Positions 7,100-15,415 of a stretch of 49,729 bases of DNA are shown here, piece by piece. The stretch is taken from IMG/VR virus record IMGVR_UViG_3300049216_000492, positions 1-49,729 of that record, one strand, 5' to 3'. Made by a program: the position numbers and the translations under genes. Below the pieces are notes generated by a model. It searched no databases, had not been told where the DNA came from, and worked only from the letters and a program-made list of their open reading frames with translations. The stretch's first letter is position 1; each line of letters begins with the position of its first letter. Source of the DNA: a virus.

Positions 7100-8749
7100 A
7101 TGGAGGCAGGAAAGCACAGGCAAATAAAAAGTGGTGTACAGTACGATCATTTATTCCCACGGGCATTTGCAGAAACCCATACGGTACGCAAGAATGCGGA
7201 AGTGGGCGATACGGTAGCCTTTATACCGCAGGTGGTGGGCAAGACGCTGCACCACACCAAGGGCATCGCTGCCGTACTCAAAGGCCGCAATGACTATGAC
7301 ACCTGCCGCAACATCTGGCGCTTTGTGTACAGCCACATCGCCTACCGCAAGGACAGGGATGGCTATGAACAGATCAGGAGCCCGGCCCGCTGCTGGCACG
7401 ACCGCAAAAGCGGCGTGGACTGCGACTGCTATACCACGCTGATCAGCAGCATACTCACCAACCTCGGCATCAGGCATGTGCTGCGGATCACGAGGTACAG
7501 CAGGCCATATTTCCAGCATATCTACCCGGTAGCCCTATTACCAAGAAATAAAAAAGTGATACTCGATTGTGTCACCGACACATTCGACTATGAAGTGCCA
7601 TTTAGTGAAAAAAAAGACTATCCAATGGATCTACAGTATTTAAGCGGCTTAGACGATGGCTACGGCTACCAGGAAGGAGCAGGAAGTGAGTGGGCATTAG
7701 GCAAAGTCGCCAGCAAGAAGGGCAAGAAGAAACACCACGGGCTGCACATTGACCTTAAAAAGGCGCTCAATGTGATCAACAAAGTAAACCCCGCCACCGT
7801 GGCATTGCGCAACGGCGTGCTGGCCTCCCTGAAACTCAACATAGGCAATATAGCCAAACGCCTGCGGTGGAGTTATATGACAGCGGAACAAGCCAAAGCC
7901 AAGGGGGTAAACTTAGACAGGTGGCAGAAGCTGGTCAAGGCGCGGCAAAAGTTAGAGGACATTTTTTATAAAGCGGGCGGCAAGCCGTCCAATTTCAAAA
8001 AAGCCATCCTCAATGGCAAGGGCAACAAAGACCATGCGGTGCATGGGCTGGAGGGGCTGGGCAGTATCTATCCGTATGCCGACCCGATGTCCGCCAGCCA
8101 CCCCGTCAATCACCTTTCGAGAAACACCCCGTTAAGGCAGCTATTGGGCGATGAGGTGTTCTTTTCTGAAAATGATATAGGCACACTCGGGGCATTAGGC
8201 GAACCCGCCTCTATGGCAATGATCACCGCAGCATCGGGTGTCATTGCGGCGATAGCGGCTACCCTGCATAAGATCGGGGACATCTTCGGTGGCAAGGGAA
8301 AGGGTTCGCAGGACTTCGATGAACAGGCAAATGCCGATGCTGAAAAAGAGATACCCAAAGGAGGGGATAGCCCGGCAGATAGTTCATCCGGCGGCGGCAG
8401 CGATGGCGGCAGTACCGCAGTAGAGAAAGCCGCAGCGCCGGATAGCGGCGAATCCGATGGGGGCGGTAGCCCTGCCAAATCGGATGCAGGGGAAGAAAGC
8501 AAGGCAAAAGAGCCGGAAGGGGACGACACGGAAAAGCAAGGTTTTTTTGACAAGAACAAGAAGTGGATCATTCCCGCCGGGATCGGGGTAGCCGCCCTCG
8601 GCCTCCTTGCCGTAGTGACCCAAAGCAGGAAAAAGCCATCCCCGGCATCCGGCAGGGCGGTAAACGGCACACCCGGAAAAGGGGGCAAAAACCACCACCG
8701 TAAGAAAAAGCAGTCCCCGAAAAAGATCATGGAAAAACAACTTTTATAA
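7100..8749 (+). CDS. Transglutaminase-like protein with C-terminal membrane helix
   Basis: 549 residues. The N-terminal ~170 residues look like a transglutaminase/cysteine protease-like domain: SGVDCDCYTTLISSIL gives Cys108 as likely nucleophile, His140 in FQHIYPVA and Asp156 in ILDCVTD complete a triad. A basic helical middle region (GKKKHHGLHIDLKKALN) is followed by an alanine-rich hydrophobic stretch near 375-395, a low-complexity Gly/Ser/Asp/Glu linker (~410-475), a second membrane helix (WIIPAGIGVAALGLLAVV) and a very basic tail. Possible jobs are capsid cross-linking, maturation protease, or peptide-bond chemistry on the envelope. It follows the previous gene by 2 bases. Enzymatic activity is inferred from the motif only. 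Confidence 0.75.
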   Translation: MEAGKHRQIKSGVQYDHLFPRAFAETHTVRKNAEVGDTVAFIPQVVGKTLHHTKGIAAVLKGRNDYDTCRNIWRFVYSHIAYRKDRDGYEQIRSPARCWHDRKSGVDCDCYTTLISSILTNLGIRHVLRITRYSRPYFQHIYPVALLPRNKKVILDCVTDTFDYEVPFSEKKDYPMDLQYLSGLDDGYGYQEGAGSEWALGKVASKKGKKKHHGLHIDLKKALNVINKVNPATVALRNGVLASLKLNIGNIAKRLRWSYMTAEQAKAKGVNLDRWQKLVKARQKLEDIFYKAGGKPSNFKKAILNGKGNKDHAVHGLEGLGSIYPYADPMSASHPVNHLSRNTPLRQLLGDEVFFSENDIGTLGALGEPASMAMITAASGVIAAIAATLHKIGDIFGGKGKGSQDFDEQANADAEKEIPKGGDSPADSSSGGGSDGGSTAVEKAAAPDSGESDGGGSPAKSDAGEESKAKEPEGDDTEKQGFFDKNKKWIIPAGIGVAALGLLAVVTQSRKKPSPASGRAVNGTPGKGGKNHHRKKKQSPKKIMEKQLL

Positions 8750-8764
8750 GCTAAAAAAAATATA

Positions 8765-9442
8765 ATGGCACAGCAAAAGAAAACTACCAACAAGAAGAAA
8801 AACAGTTATGCCCAAAAAGCAAAAAAGACCAATATGCTCAAGGGCTTTACGCACGGTTTGGACACCAAGGGCAACATCAAAAATACCGCATTGGAAACAG
8901 GCAAGGAATTGCTGGTCGGGGTGGTGGGAGGCGGCCTGCTGGGTGCGGCTATCGGCAAGCCTTCCTTCCTTATCGGGCTGGGCGTAACAGGCGCAGGCCA
9001 TTATATGGACAGCCGCATTGCCAGCCTGCTGGGTATCGGTATGATGGCCTCCAATGGCTTCCAGCAATCCAAGGCTGTAGACGGGCTGGACGGGATGACC
9101 CTACAGTCTATCAAAGAAAGGCTGAATGCCTACAAAGACAATTTCTCGGAAAAATTGTACCTCGATACGCTGCTGCACAAGAAGAAAGCATCGGCAAAAG
9201 AAAAAGAAGTGTCCGGCTTCGGGCAGTTGCAGTTTTTCAACTATCCCAATGACAGCAATAGTCGTGGCAACGAATATGCCGCATTGGAAAGCATTGAGCG
9301 GCAGGTGCAGGAAAGCGGGATGTCGCATATGCAAATGCGTGGATTGGGCGATAGGGAAGATAGGGAAGATAGGGAAGATACGGACGGTATAGGCGATCCG
9401 GGCGACCTGTCCCTCGTGGATGCCTCAGACTACAATTTGTAA
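8765..9442 (+). CDS. Glycine-rich membrane protein with repeat-coded acidic tail
   Basis: 225 residues. A Lys-rich N-terminus (QQKKTTNKKKNSYAQKAKK) precedes glycine-rich hydrophobic segments at about 48-85 (LVGVVGGGLLGAAIG; FLIGLGVTGAG), like small viral membrane proteins. The C-terminus contains a tandem DRE repeat encoded by a 9-bp repeat (9350-9385). The gene follows its neighbour by 15 bases. No family recognised; by composition it could interact with DNA through its basic end and lie in a membrane. Confidence 0.7.
   Translation: MAQQKKTTNKKKNSYAQKAKKTNMLKGFTHGLDTKGNIKNTALETGKELLVGVVGGGLLGAAIGKPSFLIGLGVTGAGHYMDSRIASLLGIGMMASNGFQQSKAVDGLDGMTLQSIKERLNAYKDNFSEKLYLDTLLHKKKASAKEKEVSGFGQLQFFNYPNDSNSRGNEYAALESIERQVQESGMSHMQMRGLGDREDREDREDTDGIGDPGDLSLVDASDYNL
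9350..9385 (+). repeat. 9-bp tandem repeat inside a coding region
   Basis: Three exact copies of GATAGGGAA followed by a fourth degenerate copy, GATACGGAC, encoding Asp-Arg-Glu repeats. It stays in frame, so copy-number change would alter only tail length. Confidence 0.85.
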
Positions 9443-9540
9443 ACACAAATTCCAAGAACCAAATCCCAAATAACAAAACGCAAATCACAACCAACAAACA
9501 AAAAAAGTAAAACCAATTTTTTTAACTAAAACAAACAACT
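9443..9540 (+). promoter_or_regulatory. A/C-rich leader before the 238-residue protein gene
   Basis: A 98-base gap, the largest between close-packed genes here, almost devoid of G and built of repeats such as CAAATCAC and AACAAACAAA. Bacteroidota lack strong Shine-Dalgarno use and favour A-rich, unstructured upstream regions, so this leader predicts high translation of the next gene. A weaker version precedes the gene at 16047. Confidence 0.45.
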
Positions 9541-10257
9541 ATGTACGAATTTGAAGGAGTGGAAGAGTACAACAACCAGGGCGCATTGCTCGGCATGGAT
9601 GGCATGGACGGTGATGAACTGCTGGGCGCATTGCGCAGGATGAACCCCGTCAAACGCCAGCGCACGATCAACAAGCTGGCGCATACAGGCGCAGCCAGCA
9701 AGGGGTCGAGGGCAGAGATGGAAAAGCATTTCGGGGAACTGCCCACCTACATCAAGGAGTCGCTGGTCAAGGGCGACCTGCGGCTGGCAGACACGATCAT
9801 TTATTCCACCAAGATCGTTAACTCCAAGACCATCAAAATGTTCGAGACACAGGACACCAAGGAGATCGGCCTGACCAATATTTCGGGGGCGAAGCTGCCC
9901 AAGAACCAGGTATTCCTGTGCAGCGGCATTATCCTGCTGGCGGGAGTGTCTGCCGATGCCACCAAGGATGCCATCATGTCCACCGATTTCAGGGGGATAG
10001 AAGCCTTCCCTGCCATTACCTCCGGTGAAATAGACCTGAAAGCCAATAAGAAGCAGATCATGCCGGAAACGAGCTGCTACATCTTTAAGTCACAGAATAT
10101 CCATACCAAGCCCATCGGTTACTACAAGCTGTCCAACCCAAGGCTGATCATGGACGATGTATTGATCGAGCTGACCCTACAGTTGGGAACGAACAACGGG
10201 CTACAGAACAACACGCATGTATTTGCCGGGCTGCACGGTACGATCACCACACCATAA
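9541..10257 (+). CDS. Candidate major structural (capsid-like) protein
   Basis: 238 residues. The N-terminal ~75 residues are helical and partly acidic (MDGMDGDELLGALRRMNPVKRQRTINKLAH). From about residue 78 the protein looks all-beta, with alternating hydrophobic strands (DTIIYSTKIVN; VFLCSGIILLAGVSAD; VLIELTLQLGTN; HVFAGLHGTITT). It has no membrane helix or catalytic motif. Its strong-looking leader, central place in the operon and beta-rich composition make it my best candidate for the major particle protein, but I find no sequence signature of a known capsid fold. It could equally be another abundant beta-sandwich protein. Confidence 0.65.
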   Translation: MYEFEGVEEYNNQGALLGMDGMDGDELLGALRRMNPVKRQRTINKLAHTGAASKGSRAEMEKHFGELPTYIKESLVKGDLRLADTIIYSTKIVNSKTIKMFETQDTKEIGLTNISGAKLPKNQVFLCSGIILLAGVSADATKDAIMSTDFRGIEAFPAITSGEIDLKANKKQIMPETSCYIFKSQNIHTKPIGYYKLSNPRLIMDDVLIELTLQLGTNNGLQNNTHVFAGLHGTITTP

Positions 10258-10319
10258 CAGGTGGGAAGGCTGCGAACAGCCACAGCCTTTCATTTTCTAA
10301 GTATAAACGCAGGACGCAC

Positions 10320-10859
10320 ATGCTGTTCAGAACGAACTGGAAATACCTTGCCGCAGTCGCCACCCCTGCCTTGCTACTGATCGCCGTTACGGGGCTGCAT
10401 GAAAAAAAAGTGGTAGCCCGGCAAAACCCCTACGCTAACCTCAAAGCTTTTTTGGCCATGATACAGGTCGCCGAAGGGACATATGGCAGATACGCTTACC
10501 GGACATTGTATGGCGGGATGTTGTTTTCAGGCTACAGCGCACACCCCAATATTGCTATCACCAGTAACGGGATCACCAGCACGGCGGCAGGGGCTTACCA
10601 GATGTTGTACAGCACATGGTTATCGGTTGCCCAACCGTTAGGGCTGGAAGACTTTTCCCCGGCCAACCAGGACAGGGGTGCGGTAGAACTGATCCGGCGG
10701 CGGGGCGCATTGGAGGACGTGCTTGCCGGGCGGCTGGAAACAGCGATCAGTAAATGCCGCAAGGAATGGGCTTCGCTGCCGGGGGCGGGCTACGGGCAAA
10801 GGGAAAGGAGTATGGCTTACCTCGTGCAGGTGTACCGGGGCGCAGGCGGGCAGCTATAA
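10320..10859 (+). CDS. Phage lambda R-type transglycosylase (GH104 endolysin-like)
   Basis: 179 residues. An N-terminal hydrophobic signal or anchor (about 10-26) is followed by a domain that tracks lambda endolysin R: FLAMIQVAEG with likely catalytic Glu52, GGMLFSGYSAHPN, TSTAAGAYQMLYSTW, LGLEDFSPANQD, RRGALEDVLAG and the family-typical ending WASLPGAGYGQ. Such enzymes cleave the MurNAc-GlcNAc bond with formation of 1,6-anhydro-muramic acid. The membrane anchor suggests a virion-associated or signal-arrest type lysin rather than a free cytosolic one. Family call is confident. Confidence 0.92.
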   Translation: MLFRTNWKYLAAVATPALLLIAVTGLHEKKVVARQNPYANLKAFLAMIQVAEGTYGRYAYRTLYGGMLFSGYSAHPNIAITSNGITSTAAGAYQMLYSTWLSVAQPLGLEDFSPANQDRGAVELIRRRGALEDVLAGRLETAISKCRKEWASLPGAGYGQRERSMAYLVQVYRGAGGQL

Positions 10860-10871
10860 AAAACAAGCACA

Positions 10872-11291
10872 ATGGACACAACCAATAATTCGGAAATACC
10901 GATCAACGGGCTCACCTATAAGTGGATAGACATACAGGTCACTACAGCCGACCAGCTCTATTCCGTCACCTATGAACTGGACAAGACCATCGGCTTTGTC
11001 ACGGGGCTGAAGGTGTCCTCTAACCGGGAGCCGCTGCTGTACAGCCGGGGCTCGCTGAAAGTGGAGATCAACAGGCAGGAAGTCATACCGGAAGGGTACG
11101 AAAGCAAGAACCTGTACAATACAGCCAACGTATCCGTCAATGACCGTTACCTGCGCAGGGGCGGCAAAATAACGGCGGGTAACGGGCAGGTGAAATTTGA
11201 GTACAAAGACACCAGCGACAGCCTTGCGCCCTTTGAGCCTTACCGGGTGCGCTTAGACCTCGATTGTGAAATGAAAGACTACCGCCTATGA
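10872..11291 (+). CDS. Beta-rich small protein 1
   Basis: 139 residues, no recognised family. Alternating strand pattern throughout (YKWIDIQVTTADQLYSVTYEL; GSLKVEINRQEVIPEG; YRVRLDLDCEM), no membrane helix, few helices. It overlaps the next gene by ATGA. With the two genes that follow it forms a run of three small beta-rich proteins in coupled translation, consistent with minor capsid, vertex or spike subunits of a particle. Confidence 0.65.
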   Translation: MDTTNNSEIPINGLTYKWIDIQVTTADQLYSVTYELDKTIGFVTGLKVSSNREPLLYSRGSLKVEINRQEVIPEGYESKNLYNTANVSVNDRYLRRGGKITAGNGQVKFEYKDTSDSLAPFEPYRVRLDLDCEMKDYRL

Positions 11292-11749
11292 CCGCCGACC
11301 TGATCACCGTAAAAATACCCGTCCGTAAAAAAGGGGAACTGAACTTTTTTCAGGTAAGCATCCCACAAGACGTACACAGCATCACCGGTATACAGACGGG
11401 GGTATTGGGGATCACCGCACCTCAGCTAAAACTGGCAGGCAAAACGGCCATAGGGTCGCTGCGGCTACAGGCGGAACAACTCGCCGACCTCTGTTTTCTG
11501 ACAGACATATCGTTGGGTACGGGTGCGCTGGAAAATACCCTTACCGGGTTTGACCATGCCCGGCAAGATATAGCAAACCTGTTCCGGTTCCCCTTTGCCA
11601 ATGGAAATTTCGGCGGCGTGGAACAGGTGATGATCAGGGGTGCGTTGACCCTGTACGGTTGTTACCAAGACCAGTTGGGCAAAGACCAAAAGAAGAACAT
11701 ATCCTATACCATCGGGTTGTACCTGTGGACAAAATCAGGAAAAAGATGA
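11288..11749 (+). CDS. Beta-rich small protein 2
   Basis: 153 residues, unrecognised. It starts MTADLITVKIPVRKKGELNFFQVSIP and continues with alternating strands and Gly-rich turns, ending GALTLYGCYQDQ through ISYTIGLYLWTK. It overlaps both neighbours by four bases (ATGA at each end), so the three genes are probably made in fixed ratio. No catalytic or membrane signature. Confidence 0.65.
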   Translation: MTADLITVKIPVRKKGELNFFQVSIPQDVHSITGIQTGVLGITAPQLKLAGKTAIGSLRLQAEQLADLCFLTDISLGTGALENTLTGFDHARQDIANLFRFPFANGNFGGVEQVMIRGALTLYGCYQDQLGKDQKKNISYTIGLYLWTKSGKR

Positions 11750-12063
11750 CAGCAGCATTGGCGCACAGCTATATCAGCGAAAGGATGAAAGAATTGGGGC
11801 ATGAAGGGCGTTACCACCTCCGTTTGCGGCATTTTGTAGTAGACCCATTGGCAACAAGGAAGATCGAAGCGGGCTTGCAGTTATATATACTCGCAGAGCC
11901 AAAGGAATGTATCCGTATCCAAAGTGAGATGGGCATATATGATGTGGCGGAGACGGCAGCCAACGAACTGCAATACGAACACCAGGGCAAGATGGAACTG
12001 ACCAATTACAGTACGCAGGTGCAGCATGTGCTGATGATCCAAGTGATTTTTAAAACGAAATAG
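11746..12063 (+). CDS. Beta-rich small protein 3
   Basis: 105 residues from the ATG at 11746, which overlaps the previous stop; a longer frame upstream would cover the previous gene. It has a short helical N-terminus (AHSYISERMKELG) then strands (YHLRLRHFVVDP; GLQLYILAEP; HVLMIQVIFKT). Unrecognised; part of the coupled run of beta-rich proteins. It ends exactly before the next gene, with no spacer. Confidence 0.62.
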   Translation: MTAALAHSYISERMKELGHEGRYHLRLRHFVVDPLATRKIEAGLQLYILAEPKECIRIQSEMGIYDVAETAANELQYEHQGKMELTNYSTQVQHVLMIQVIFKTK

Positions 12064-12912
12064 ATGCCGGAAGTAAAAGCAATATTTGACCAGCAGAAGA
12101 TTGACACCCTAAAGCGTTACCTGTGCAAGGAATCAGACAGGGGCAGGGGGAAGGATTTTGAGATCATCGTGGATGAATTTAAAGTCGTACCCCGGACAAG
12201 TGACGTAAAGGAGTTTGACGACTACGAACCGGACGTAAAGGACGATACCCGTAAAGTCTCCATACTCATTTATGACGGGAAGGAAACCAACCGCAATACC
12301 CGTTATACCTTCTTTTTACAGGAGGAAAGCCTCACTGCACCCGTGCAAAAGAGCCTCGGCAGCTTTGACGATGTGGCGCAGGTGATCCAACAGAAGCTGG
12401 ACGAAAAAGACAGGGAACACCAGTTGGCGCACTTACAGGAAAAGCTGCAAGAAGTAACCGGAAAGCTGGAAGAGGCAGAAGAGTATAGCGAACAGTTAGA
12501 GGGGGAGATAGAGAAGCTGAGAACGGAAAAGGGTATTAAGCAGTACAACTTTGCGGAATTAGGCGGGCAACTGTTGGTGAGCATGATCCATAGCGGGGCA
12601 AAGAAAAATCCTTTATTGGGGACACTTTCCGGGATATTAGGCGGTGAAAATGACCCCAACCGCCCTGCGATACCTCCCGCGCCTGCAAACCCGGATAGTG
12701 AAGCCACCTTTAAGGAAGCGGAACAACAGCAGCACTATTCAGAACAGGAGCAGCAGATCATGGGCAGCCTGCGGTTGATGAGCGGGCAACTGGAGCCGGG
12801 CCTGCTGCCCGTGATCAACCGGATACTGTGTACGCTGGTGCAATACCCCGAACTAATCATCCCTGTCGCCGAATCATTAACCATGCAAACCAAATCCAAT
12901 GAACAAGTTTAG
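12064..12912 (+). CDS. Coiled-coil protein with N-terminal beta domain
   Basis: 282 residues, unrecognised. An N-terminal mixed domain (to about 110) includes KVSILIYDGKETNRNTRYTFF; a long charged coiled coil follows (about 118-160, QQKLDEKDREHQLAHLQEKL onward); then comes a hydrophobic patch (LGGQLLVSMIHSG), a Pro/Asn linker and a C-terminal helical part (LRLMSGQLEPGLLPVIN). A scaffold, stalk or assembly role is possible. It overlaps the next gene by 14 bases. Confidence 0.65.
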   Translation: MPEVKAIFDQQKIDTLKRYLCKESDRGRGKDFEIIVDEFKVVPRTSDVKEFDDYEPDVKDDTRKVSILIYDGKETNRNTRYTFFLQEESLTAPVQKSLGSFDDVAQVIQQKLDEKDREHQLAHLQEKLQEVTGKLEEAEEYSEQLEGEIEKLRTEKGIKQYNFAELGGQLLVSMIHSGAKKNPLLGTLSGILGGENDPNRPAIPPAPANPDSEATFKEAEQQQHYSEQEQQIMGSLRLMSGQLEPGLLPVINRILCTLVQYPELIIPVAESLTMQTKSNEQV

Positions 12913-13081
12913 TTACACATTTACGGTCGGCGCGACAGACAAGGCCGAAGCCGAAGAAAAACTGAAAGCCCTGGCCGTGCTGGCCGGCAAGCTAAAAGCC
13001 CACGAGCTGAAGAAACTGGCAGACGTGGTGGAACATAATCCGGGACAGACGGCGCTTGCCAAAAGGTTTTTGGGACTATAA
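12899..13081 (+). CDS. Small helical protein, 60 residues
   Basis: A short Lys/Ala/Glu-rich protein: a strand-like start (KFSYTFTVGATD) then two helices (KAEAEEKLKALAVLAGKL; KAHELKKLADVVEHN). Its start lies inside the previous gene. Unrecognised; the overlap and regular codon use support a real gene. Confidence 0.55.
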   Translation: MNKFSYTFTVGATDKAEAEEKLKALAVLAGKLKAHELKKLADVVEHNPGQTALAKRFLGL

Positions 13082-13104
13082 CCGGTGGCCCGCTTTAGAA
13101 AACG

Positions 13105-13836
13105 ATGTTAGACGAAAGGAACATGGAACCATACGGATACGGAACATACCCATATGCGGAAGTGCAGGCACAGCAGGGGTTCACCTTGAAGGAAAAGATC
13201 CGGTATTCCTTATTGGGTATCGTTGTCGTTGGCGGTGCATTGCTGGTAGGCAGGGGCATCATCAGGAAAGCGGCGGCTAAGAACGAGCAGAAGAAAACGC
13301 TGGAAGAAGGCAGTGCGCCGACCTACGCCAAGCAGATCAAAATGGCGTTTCACAATGACGGATGGCCGGGGACAGACAAAGAGGCATTGAGGCAGGCCAT
13401 GCGCAGCATTCCCAGCAAAAGCGAGTTCCGTAAAGTGATGTCCTCCTACCAGCGGCTGTACAACAGCAGCCTGCTGGGGGATATGCAAAACGCGCTGAAA
13501 AGCACCGAGTACAATGAGCTGCTGTATATCGTTGCCGCAAAGCCGGAGACCTACAACCCTTCAGCCCCAATGCTGCTGACGGCACAACAAACGGGGGCAT
13601 GGGCAAAGCGGTTAAAAGCGGCATTTGATATTACCTACGGCCCCTTCCCCGGAACCGATGAGCAGGCTATAAAAGCTGTATTCCTCGAAATTCCGACACA
13701 GGCGGCATTTGGGCAGGTAGCTGCCGTTTACAAGTCCCTGTACGGCAACGAGCTGGATGCCGACCTGAAAAGCGAACTGGAGTTTTGGGAGTACGGCCCG
13801 ATGATGCAGATAATCAGTAACAAACCAAAAAAATGA
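13105..13836 (+). CDS. Membrane protein with two annexin-like repeats
   Basis: 243 residues from ATG 13105 (an internal ATG lies at 13123). One membrane helix at about 35-53 (LLGIVVVGGALLVGRGII) is followed by two ~75-residue repeats, 74-150 and 164-240. Each has a PGTD[EK] turn, then a helical pattern ending in a YxxLY-type motif: GWPGTDKEALRQAMRSIP with SYQRLYN, and GPFPGTDEQAIKAVF with VYKSLYG. This spacing recalls the annexin repeat (GTDE loop, then Y...Y/L-L). Annexins are very rare in bacteria; convergence with another all-helical repeat is possible. It overlaps the next gene by four bases. Confidence 0.65.
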   Translation: MLDERNMEPYGYGTYPYAEVQAQQGFTLKEKIRYSLLGIVVVGGALLVGRGIIRKAAAKNEQKKTLEEGSAPTYAKQIKMAFHNDGWPGTDKEALRQAMRSIPSKSEFRKVMSSYQRLYNSSLLGDMQNALKSTEYNELLYIVAAKPETYNPSAPMLLTAQQTGAWAKRLKAAFDITYGPFPGTDEQAIKAVFLEIPTQAAFGQVAAVYKSLYGNELDADLKSELEFWEYGPMMQIISNKPKK

Positions 13837-14897
13837 GCATGAAGACTAAAAACAGCAAACGGCAACCGCCGGGCAAGGCCAACAAAGGCAACAAGGCCAA
13901 CAAGCCCCGCAGTTCCATTGACCCGCACAAATGGACACCACCGCCGCCCGACGGGAATAGCGCAGCCGGAAAAATTATCCTTACCGCATTGGGTATAGGT
14001 ACAGTAGGCGTAATGGGTTATTTCGGTTGGCAATACTATAAAAAGAAGAAGGGTGGCGGCAGCAATAACCTCGACAATGAACTACTCCAAATCCACCCTG
14101 ATGGCGACAGCATACTGACTGCTAAAAGCAAGACCGTAAAAAGCAGCGACAGCATGTATATCCCCCCGGTGGACACCACTGGGAGAAGCAGGAGCAGGGG
14201 ACAGGATACGGCTAACAGTACCGGCAGCGGTTTTCCGCTAAAGAGGGGTAGCAAGGGCGATACCGTCCGGCAGTTGCAGCAAGCCCTGATGGACAAATAT
14301 GGCAGCAGCCTGTTGCCTAAGTACGGTGCGGACGGGGATTTTGGCAGTGAAACCTACAATGCCCTGAAAAAGAAAGGCTTGCCCGTTGTGGTTACCGAAA
14401 GCGCCTTTAATGTACTCGTACAGGGGGGAAGTGCAGGCAACACAGACGGGACAGCATTGGCCACCAAGCTGTATCATGCTGCCTCCGCACAAAACCTCGA
14501 CAGCGTGGTGTCCCTGCTCGGTAAGCTGAAAAGCAAGGACGACTACCAGCAGGTCAACGATGCCTTTATGGAACAACGCCTGCATGGGGTAAGGCAAACA
14601 TTGGTCAACGGGCTGCTCAACAGTTTTAGCAGCGAAGCGCAAAAGCAAAAGATACGCATGGAGTTCATCCGTATCGGCCTGCAATACGATGGCAGCAAGT
14701 GGAGCCTGTCGGGTTTTGACGGGAGGGCGATAGTGACCAAAGTACCCGCCACAGTTTGGGCGAGAGCGACAGAAAGCGTACAAGTCCCCGCCATGATGGT
14801 TTTGGGCAATGAAGTCACGCAGCGTTTGGATTACACCCTTTTTGAAAACAACAACAAGTATTATTTGATCAAAACACAATCCATAAAATACCTTTGA
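13833..14897 (+). CDS. Membrane protein with peptidoglycan-binding domain
   Basis: 354 residues. A basic N-terminus with Lys/Asn repeats is followed by a membrane helix at about 45-68 (IILTALGIGTVGVMGYFGW), a Ser/Thr/Asp linker, a peptidoglycan-binding domain 1 at about 135-185 (PLKRGSKGDTVRQLQQAL; YGADGDFGSETYNALK), and a C-terminal helical domain (about 200-280) that resembles the repeat of the previous protein. The last part is beta-rich. It probably tethers a complex or particle to the cell wall. It is coupled to the previous gene by overlap; the next starts 1 base later. Confidence 0.8.
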   Translation: MSMKTKNSKRQPPGKANKGNKANKPRSSIDPHKWTPPPPDGNSAAGKIILTALGIGTVGVMGYFGWQYYKKKKGGGSNNLDNELLQIHPDGDSILTAKSKTVKSSDSMYIPPVDTTGRSRSRGQDTANSTGSGFPLKRGSKGDTVRQLQQALMDKYGSSLLPKYGADGDFGSETYNALKKKGLPVVVTESAFNVLVQGGSAGNTDGTALATKLYHAASAQNLDSVVSLLGKLKSKDDYQQVNDAFMEQRLHGVRQTLVNGLLNSFSSEAQKQKIRMEFIRIGLQYDGSKWSLSGFDGRAIVTKVPATVWARATESVQVPAMMVLGNEVTQRLDYTLFENNNKYYLIKTQSIKYL

Positions 14898-14898
14898 T

Positions 14899-15357
14899 AT
14901 GAACACACAACAGCGCAAGCACTACCTAAGAAAGCAGCAGCACAAAGAGCAACAGCCAAAAAAGCTGCATAACACAAAGGGCGAAGTAAAATACCTTGTC
15001 GTACACAACTCCTGCTCAAGGCCGTCCATGCAGGTCAAGGAAATGGATCAACTGCCCTACCATTTTCTCATCACCCGCAGCGGCAGGCTGATCAGCCTGC
15101 GGGCTATTTCGCCAGCCGATACCAGTATCGAGATCGCATGGCTCGGCGGGCTGGACAAATTGGGCAGGCATGTGGACAACCGCACCGAAGAGCAGAAGGA
15201 AACGCTGTTCAACACCTTGCTGGTGCTGACCGAGCGGTTTGGCGAAGCACAGATCGTAGCTGCTGGCGAGCGTTATGTATATGGCTACAGCAATCCCGGC
15301 TTTGACCTGAAAAAATGGCTGGCAGAATACATCCCCGCATTCCTTGATGCAGCCTAA
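14899..15357 (+). CDS. N-acetylmuramoyl-L-alanine amidase-like (PGRP fold) protein
   Basis: 152 residues. The basic N-terminus leads into YLVVHNSCS (His36, first zinc ligand position), PYHFLITRSGRL (the YH[FY] strand of amidase_2) and a final SNPGFDLKKWL corresponding to the CPG..F block. Oddity: where the family has a second His (GHR/GHS) this protein reads AAGERY, and the Cys/Asp ligand region reads NPGFD, so the zinc site may be incomplete. It may therefore be a binding protein or an atypical amidase. It lies between two other wall-active genes. Confidence 0.7.
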   Translation: MNTQQRKHYLRKQQHKEQQPKKLHNTKGEVKYLVVHNSCSRPSMQVKEMDQLPYHFLITRSGRLISLRAISPADTSIEIAWLGGLDKLGRHVDNRTEEQKETLFNTLLVLTERFGEAQIVAAGERYVYGYSNPGFDLKKWLAEYIPAFLDAA

Positions 15358-15415
15358 GACAGCCTAAGCCAGCATAATACCAACTGGAAATCTCTTTACC
15401 AATCAATCATCAACA

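Noticed and set aside
8110-8793. 227-codon minus-strand frame
   Set aside because: Antisense to the low-complexity linker of the transglutaminase-like gene; Pro/Ser-rich mirror of a Gly/Ser coding region.
14238-14918. 226-codon minus-strand frame
   Set aside because: Antisense to the PG-binding membrane protein; no family features.
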